From assembly GCA_036245805.1 (NCBI GenBank), contig BTRK01000001.1, forward strand, positions 16,251,087 through 16,315,086: a DNA stretch of 64,000 nt, written 5' to 3'. Origin of the DNA: Pristionchus mayeri. Its lineage: Eukaryota; Nematoda; Chromadorea; Rhabditida; Neodiplogasteridae. Positions within the stretch are counted from its first letter, which is position 1. The number at the start of each line of letters is the position of its first letter. Made by a program: the position numbers and the translations under genes. The notes beneath the pieces were generated by a model, which had not been told where the DNA came from, ran no database searches, and saw only the letters and a list, made by a program, of their open reading frames with translations. Positions 59,804 to 64,000 of the stretch are shown here, piece by piece.

Positions 59804-59965
59804 TAACATTTGTTCTAGAATAGATCTGATTCCGAAATTTTGCACATATGCACAAATTCATCGAGGATTACGATGCGCATATTTCGGTTCCGCAAAATTT
59901 TTTGATGATTGCATAGTGATGACGCAATCGAATTTCGCTTTTTCAAACAGGCATTATTCTTACAT

Positions 59966-60812
59966 GGATTTTTTCATGCTCGTCAACCATTCTGAGATTA
60001 GAGATGTGATCGAGGCCTACGCAGAATAACAATTTGAAGGTGCTGCTCGGTCGCACATTTGCTGCAGCGTTGCTGCAAAATCGGGGTCTGAAATTCAGAA
60101 CTCGGCTTCTAGGGTAGCTAGAGGCCTGTTCAAACCTCGTGAGTACAGTTCATCCTGAAAATATTAAAACTATATTTCGTCATTTGCTCTCAGGGCATGA
60201 AAAAGTCACTTTTTGCATGGCCATTTTTTGGACATTCACAACTTTGTGGGAAATTGATGTAGAAATCTGGTTTTTGCATAGTCATGTTCAACATGTATTG
60301 AAGAACTGATTCCCAACTTTTTAAATTGCTTGAATATCTTTCCTGCCCGCGGCGCCCGTTTTTCTGAGGTACACTCGCTTCGAGAAACGCCTTGTTTACG
60401 TCTGTACGCTCTCGCCCATAGGGGTAAACAAGGTGTTTCACGACTCGAGTATACCTCCGAAAAACGGTCGACGCGGGCAGGAAAGATATCCAAACGCTCT
60501 AAAAAGTTGGGAAACAGTTCTTCAATACATTTTGAACATGCAAACAAGTGACTTTTTCATGCCCTGCCTGAGGGCAAATGACGAAATATAGTTATAATAT
60601 TTTCAGGATGAACTGTACTCACGAGGGCGATCATTTTGACGGTTTGAACAGGCCTCTAGCTGCTACCCTAGAAGCCGAGTTCTGAATTTCAGACCCCGAT
60701 TTTGCAGCAACGCTGCAGCAAATGTGCGACCGAGCAGCACCTTCAAATTGTTATTCTGCGTAGGCCTCGATCACATCTCCAATCTGTTTGACGAGCAGGA
60801 AAAAATCCAAAA
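59966..60812. mobile_element. 0.85-kb foldback element at the junction of genes D and E
   Basis: The left end ggattttttcatgctcgtc and right end gacgagcaggaaaaaatcc are inverted. Arms of about 400 bp (cgaggcctacgcagaataac ... gttattctgcgtaggcctcg) meet near 60408 with a short loop. No coding capacity. It occupies the place where the last two exons of gene E and the first two exons of gene D should be. Confidence 0.8.
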
Positions 60813-60984
60813 GTTATAGCAAAGCTTCAAATCGTATGTAGACTTTCCGGCGCTACTGTATGCATAGTACTTCCGATTCACTTAAGGGTGCCAGGTGAGT
60901 TATCTTGATTCTTAATGTTCTTCTTTCTTTCCCAATGATATGCTCACATCGCACGAGACCTGCTATTCCGAAGTGCTAACCTTG

Positions 60985-63900
60985 GCTTTTCTGACGTGCT
61001 TGATCAATTCAGCTGCCATCTTATCCAACAACTGCGTATTAGCGGCGAGTTCCGTCACAACAAGATACGCAAATTCGGCTGTGGACACGGGAACCTGGAA
61101 GGAGCGCCCGGCGAAAAGCTGATTGTATTTCTCGGAAAACTTCTTCTTGGGTCGAAGTGCATGATCATTCAGACTCATCGACGACCATCTAAACCATTTC
61201 CATGTTTACATGTCGAGTGATCAATGAATAGTGATAGGTAAGTATTAGGTAATTTAGTATTAAAAGGTAGAAGGTATCGATAAATTTGCAAAATCAACAA
61301 ACTTACAGGGTGCGGAGAAAGTACTTTGACAAAGTTTGAACTCGAATATTTCATCAGTCCTATCAACCTGTTAATGCATGTTATAACACGTTTTAGTATA
61401 CCACTCGAGGTGTTCAATGCCCACTTCAAATAGTATCCCCTAGTAATGACTCGACCCCACCAGTACCGGAAATCCATTATTGACCTTTGGACCCTCGGCG
61501 AGTCCCCAGCTGGAATTTCGAAGAAACTCCGAGTTTCCCGTCAGACCGTTCACAATACCATCTGCCGCTTCAAGGCGCTGGACGCGACTAAGGACCGTAC
61601 TAGAGTGGGCAGACCTCACACTGCTGTCACTCGGAAGAACAAGAAAATCGTGCAGATGCGAGTTGCACGTGATCCCATCCGATCTATGAGAAAGATGGCC
61701 CGTGATCTCGGAATCGACGAGCATTCGGTGCGCAAGATAGTTCACTCTGGTCTCACGTCCCACCCTTACAAGATGCGTAAGGGTCATGGTCTGACTGGCA
61801 TTCACAAGGAGAAGAGGCTCAAGAGATGCAAGAAGCTCCTAGGGAGGATCGCACATGGCGAACATCTCACGACTCTCTACTCGGATGAGAAGGTGTTCAC
61901 GGTGGAGCAGGCTTCAACAGTCAGAACACGAGAGTGATTACCCAGTCTGCCCAGCAAGCCAATGCTAGGGCAGAATCGTCTTTCGAGTCTCCCACCCGCA
62001 GTCAGCGATGGTTTGGGCAGGAGTGTGTGCCACCGGCATCTTATTTTCTCCGCTTATTTTCGGAAAGCCCGGTGCGAAGGTCGATAAGCACTACTACATC
62101 AAGCAGATCCTGGAGAAGACTATTCTTCCCTGGTCACGTTCCCACTTTAAAGGGCGCCATCGGACCTTCCAGCAAGATTCTGCACCCACCTATGCCGCAA
62201 AACTCACCCAGAACTGGTGTGCGAGGCATCTTCCCGAATTCATCCCATCTAATGAGTGGCCCTCCAACAGTCGCGATCGGTATTCCCCCGACTTTAGCGT
62301 GTGGTCTGTTCTGGAGAAGGAAGCTTGCTCCATTCGCCACCCGAATCTGGATAGTCTCAAGAGCTCCCTCCAGAATGCATGGGAGAAAATCGATACCCAC
62401 TACCTGCGATCCGTCATCGAGTCAGTCCCTTCTCGTCTCAAGGCTGTCGTCAAGGCCAATGGAGGTCAAATCGAGTAATATCATGTTGTTATCTTCCTAC
62501 TGTCTCTGATAAATAATGTGCACTGTTTCAAAAAATTCGATGCCATTGAAGGAAGATACATGGTTAAATCCATGTCAAAGTACTTTCTCCGCATCCTGCA
62601 GAGAAAAAAAAAAAAATTTCAATTTTTAAAAATTTCACTTACTTCATCTGCTGTTTTCTCACTTCTTCTGAATCAACCGCGAACATGCTGAAATAGAGAC
62701 TAATCAGATTAAGTTACCAGACAAGGACGAAACCATGATCCCAAGCTTGTGCGCGTTTACTGCGCGTCGCGTGTATGTGAGATTGCGCAAAAGTGAGAGG
62801 GCGTGGGATCAGGCAACTTCAACCTAATTCTTTCTTGAGATCTCCTGGCGCTATGATTGATTTTTCGCATTTTTGCATACTCTTTCAAGACTTATTCTTG
62901 CATGGTCAATACGATCGAAAATTAAGAATATGTTATCAATCTCGGCTGGAAACTTTAAAGAAGTTTCACTGGTTCGTTTAGATGATCGATAAATTAGCAT
63001 CGTACCTTCTAATTACTTCAGGTCGAACCATTTCGATAAGCAGATTGTTGGCACGTTCGAAGTCCGAAGAAATTCCCTTTATCTGGAAAGTAGATGTTTA
63101 TTAGAAGACAACTATTTATTACAGGTCTATGAGGCATTTGATCAATCGTTTCACTTAGCAACCAAAATCAACCGGTAAAAATGAATCATACGAATTTTTT
63201 GAAAAAAAAAACATTTGATAAAAATACGTGTTAATATTTCACATGATAATCATTAAAATATGTTCTTTTTGAATAAGTAACTCATTACAAAACGATTTTC
63301 ATGAATATGTGCACAAAAATTTACATGTATACATACTTTGGTGACGTGATCGTGGCTTCCGATGTGCAAGAATGATTGACGTGCATTGAACACGAATCGA
63401 TTACAGAAGGAACAAAAGAGATACTGAAGGAGAAATTGTTGTAAATAGGACTATAAATTATAGAAAACACAACATTTCGTCACCTTCTCTTTAATTCGTA
63501 GAAACAATTCCTCGACTATATAATTTCCTTCCTTGTTCAATATCTGCACTTTGATTTCTGAAACATCGAGACTCTTTTTAATTGAATATTGAAAAAAATG
63601 GTTAAAAAGTAGGAAAAAAATTAGGCATTAGACTTACCAACTTTCTTGAAAAATTCACTTTCAATCTTCGGATTTTCTCCCTTTCTGAAGTGTTCGAACA
63701 TATCGAAGAAAAAGTCGGCTGCCTGCATGACCCTCTGCAATTGAAAAAAAAAAAATTTTTAAACTTAAAAATCAGAATACAATGCACAGAATGCCCCGAA
63801 ATTTATTTCTCTATTATATGCTGTGCAAAGAAAATATATAAATAAAAAACAATAAATGGATACCTTCTTTTCCAACATTCGCTCGTTCACAAGCAAAACT

Positions 63901-64000
63901 TCGGCACATTGCACACGGAGTGACCGAATCTCCTAGAAATCGGCAAATACAGCAAATCTCAAAACAAGAAAATCGGCATCTTATTTCAAACCACTCGAAC
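60985..64000 (-). CDS. U1-type zinc-finger protein E, partial at window edge and disrupted
   Basis: Exons of one unit by homology: split helical exons (about 63933-63862, RSLRVQCAEVLLVNE; about 63733-63642, ADFFFDMFEHFRKG), exon about 63559-63482, zinc finger at about 63425-63342 (CSFCNRFVFNARQSFLHIGSHDH, CX2CX12HX5H), exon about 63084-63003, short exon about 62692-62645 and the long exon about 61195-60985 (MSLNDHALRPKKK ... ELIKHVRKAKV). The gene continues past the right edge, so any GYF module is out of view. A decayed maT/Tc1-like transposon (61306-62598) sits in the intron before the long exon. The following second-finger exon is missing; only its first bases (tcacatcgcacgag near 60945) remain before a foldback element. 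Confidence 0.5.
61306..62598 (+). mobile_element. maT/Tc1-like transposon, 1.29 kb
   Basis: 25-bp terminal inverted repeats: cagggtgcggagaaagtact at the left (61306-61330) and the inverse at the right (62574-62598), with one mismatch. The left flank is TA as expected; the right flank reads CA, so the target duplication is altered. It lies in an intron of zinc-finger gene E. Confidence 0.9.
61446..62478 (+). pseudogene. Broken DDD transposase of the maT/Tc1-mariner superfamily
   Basis: The first frame from ATG 61446 carries a helix-turn-helix (ISKKLRVSRQTVHN) and the first catalytic Asp (YSDEKVF). It is interrupted near 61914 by a one-base loss, and a second shift lies near 61970. The third frame (from about 62008, MVWAGVCATG) continues to TAA at 62476-62478 and has the second Asp (TFQQDSAPT) and the third (SPDFSVW), although the residues before it are altered (NSRDRY). 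Terminal repeats and transposase together place it in the maT-like nematode group. The two shifts make it non-autonomous. Confidence 0.9.

Noticed and set aside
1..64000. CRISPR arrays, operons with ribosome sites, rRNA genes
   Set aside because: The sequence is eukaryotic; no regularly spaced repeats with unique spacers and no rRNA-like sequence were seen.

Overview
This window is eukaryotic nuclear DNA, almost certainly from a free-living nematode of the Rhabditina type. The genes have many short exons separated by introns of about 45-100 bp with gtaag/gtgag donors and tttcag acceptors. The gene content is nematode-specific: a warthog-type hedgehog-related protein, two worm-type Argonautes, and maT/Tc1-like and foldback transposons. 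The genus cannot be fixed from the sequence. All gene models are hand-built from splice signals and reading phase. Where stated, the phase closes over every exon.

Left part, about 1.1-27.3 kb, is gene-dense and ordinary. It holds an ecto-nucleotide pyrophosphatase/phosphodiesterase (+, 1109-5017), a TFIIS-N/LW-domain protein with a long Pro/Ser tail (-, 5391-7470), an unrecognised single-pass membrane protein (-, 8524-10206) divergent from a 49-residue lipid-anchor-like protein (+, 10653-10840), two divergently transcribed Argonautes that both lack the slicer tetrad (-, 11725-17109; +, 18564-23043) and share a 1.45 kb promoter region with a 21-bp inverted motif, and a warthog Wart+Hint protein (-, 23503-27310). 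Introns in this part are littered with TACGGTAG/CTACCGTA words and AAAGATCAAAGATCA strings.

Middle part, 27.3-32.9 kb, has no convincing host gene. It holds MITE-like palindromes, a 230-bp perfect direct repeat, a foldback element running into a 500-N assembly gap, and a 5'-truncated LINE fragment.

Right part, 32.9-64 kb, is a minus-strand tandem array of at least five paralogous genes that I do not recognise as a named family. The best-preserved ones start with a GYF-like module (ending GPF/GPY ... DTPFxTL), followed by two repeats of an eight-exon unit. Each unit carries two U1/matrin-type zinc fingers with spacing CX2CX12HX5H. The array is riddled with large inverted-repeat (foldback) elements of 0.3-2 kb, MITEs and a decayed maT/Tc1-like transposon. 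Several paralogs are truncated or joined at these insertions. The GYF plus tandem U1-zinc-finger architecture, and foldback elements whose two arms resemble each other far more than the matching arms of sister copies, are the most promising undescribed items here.
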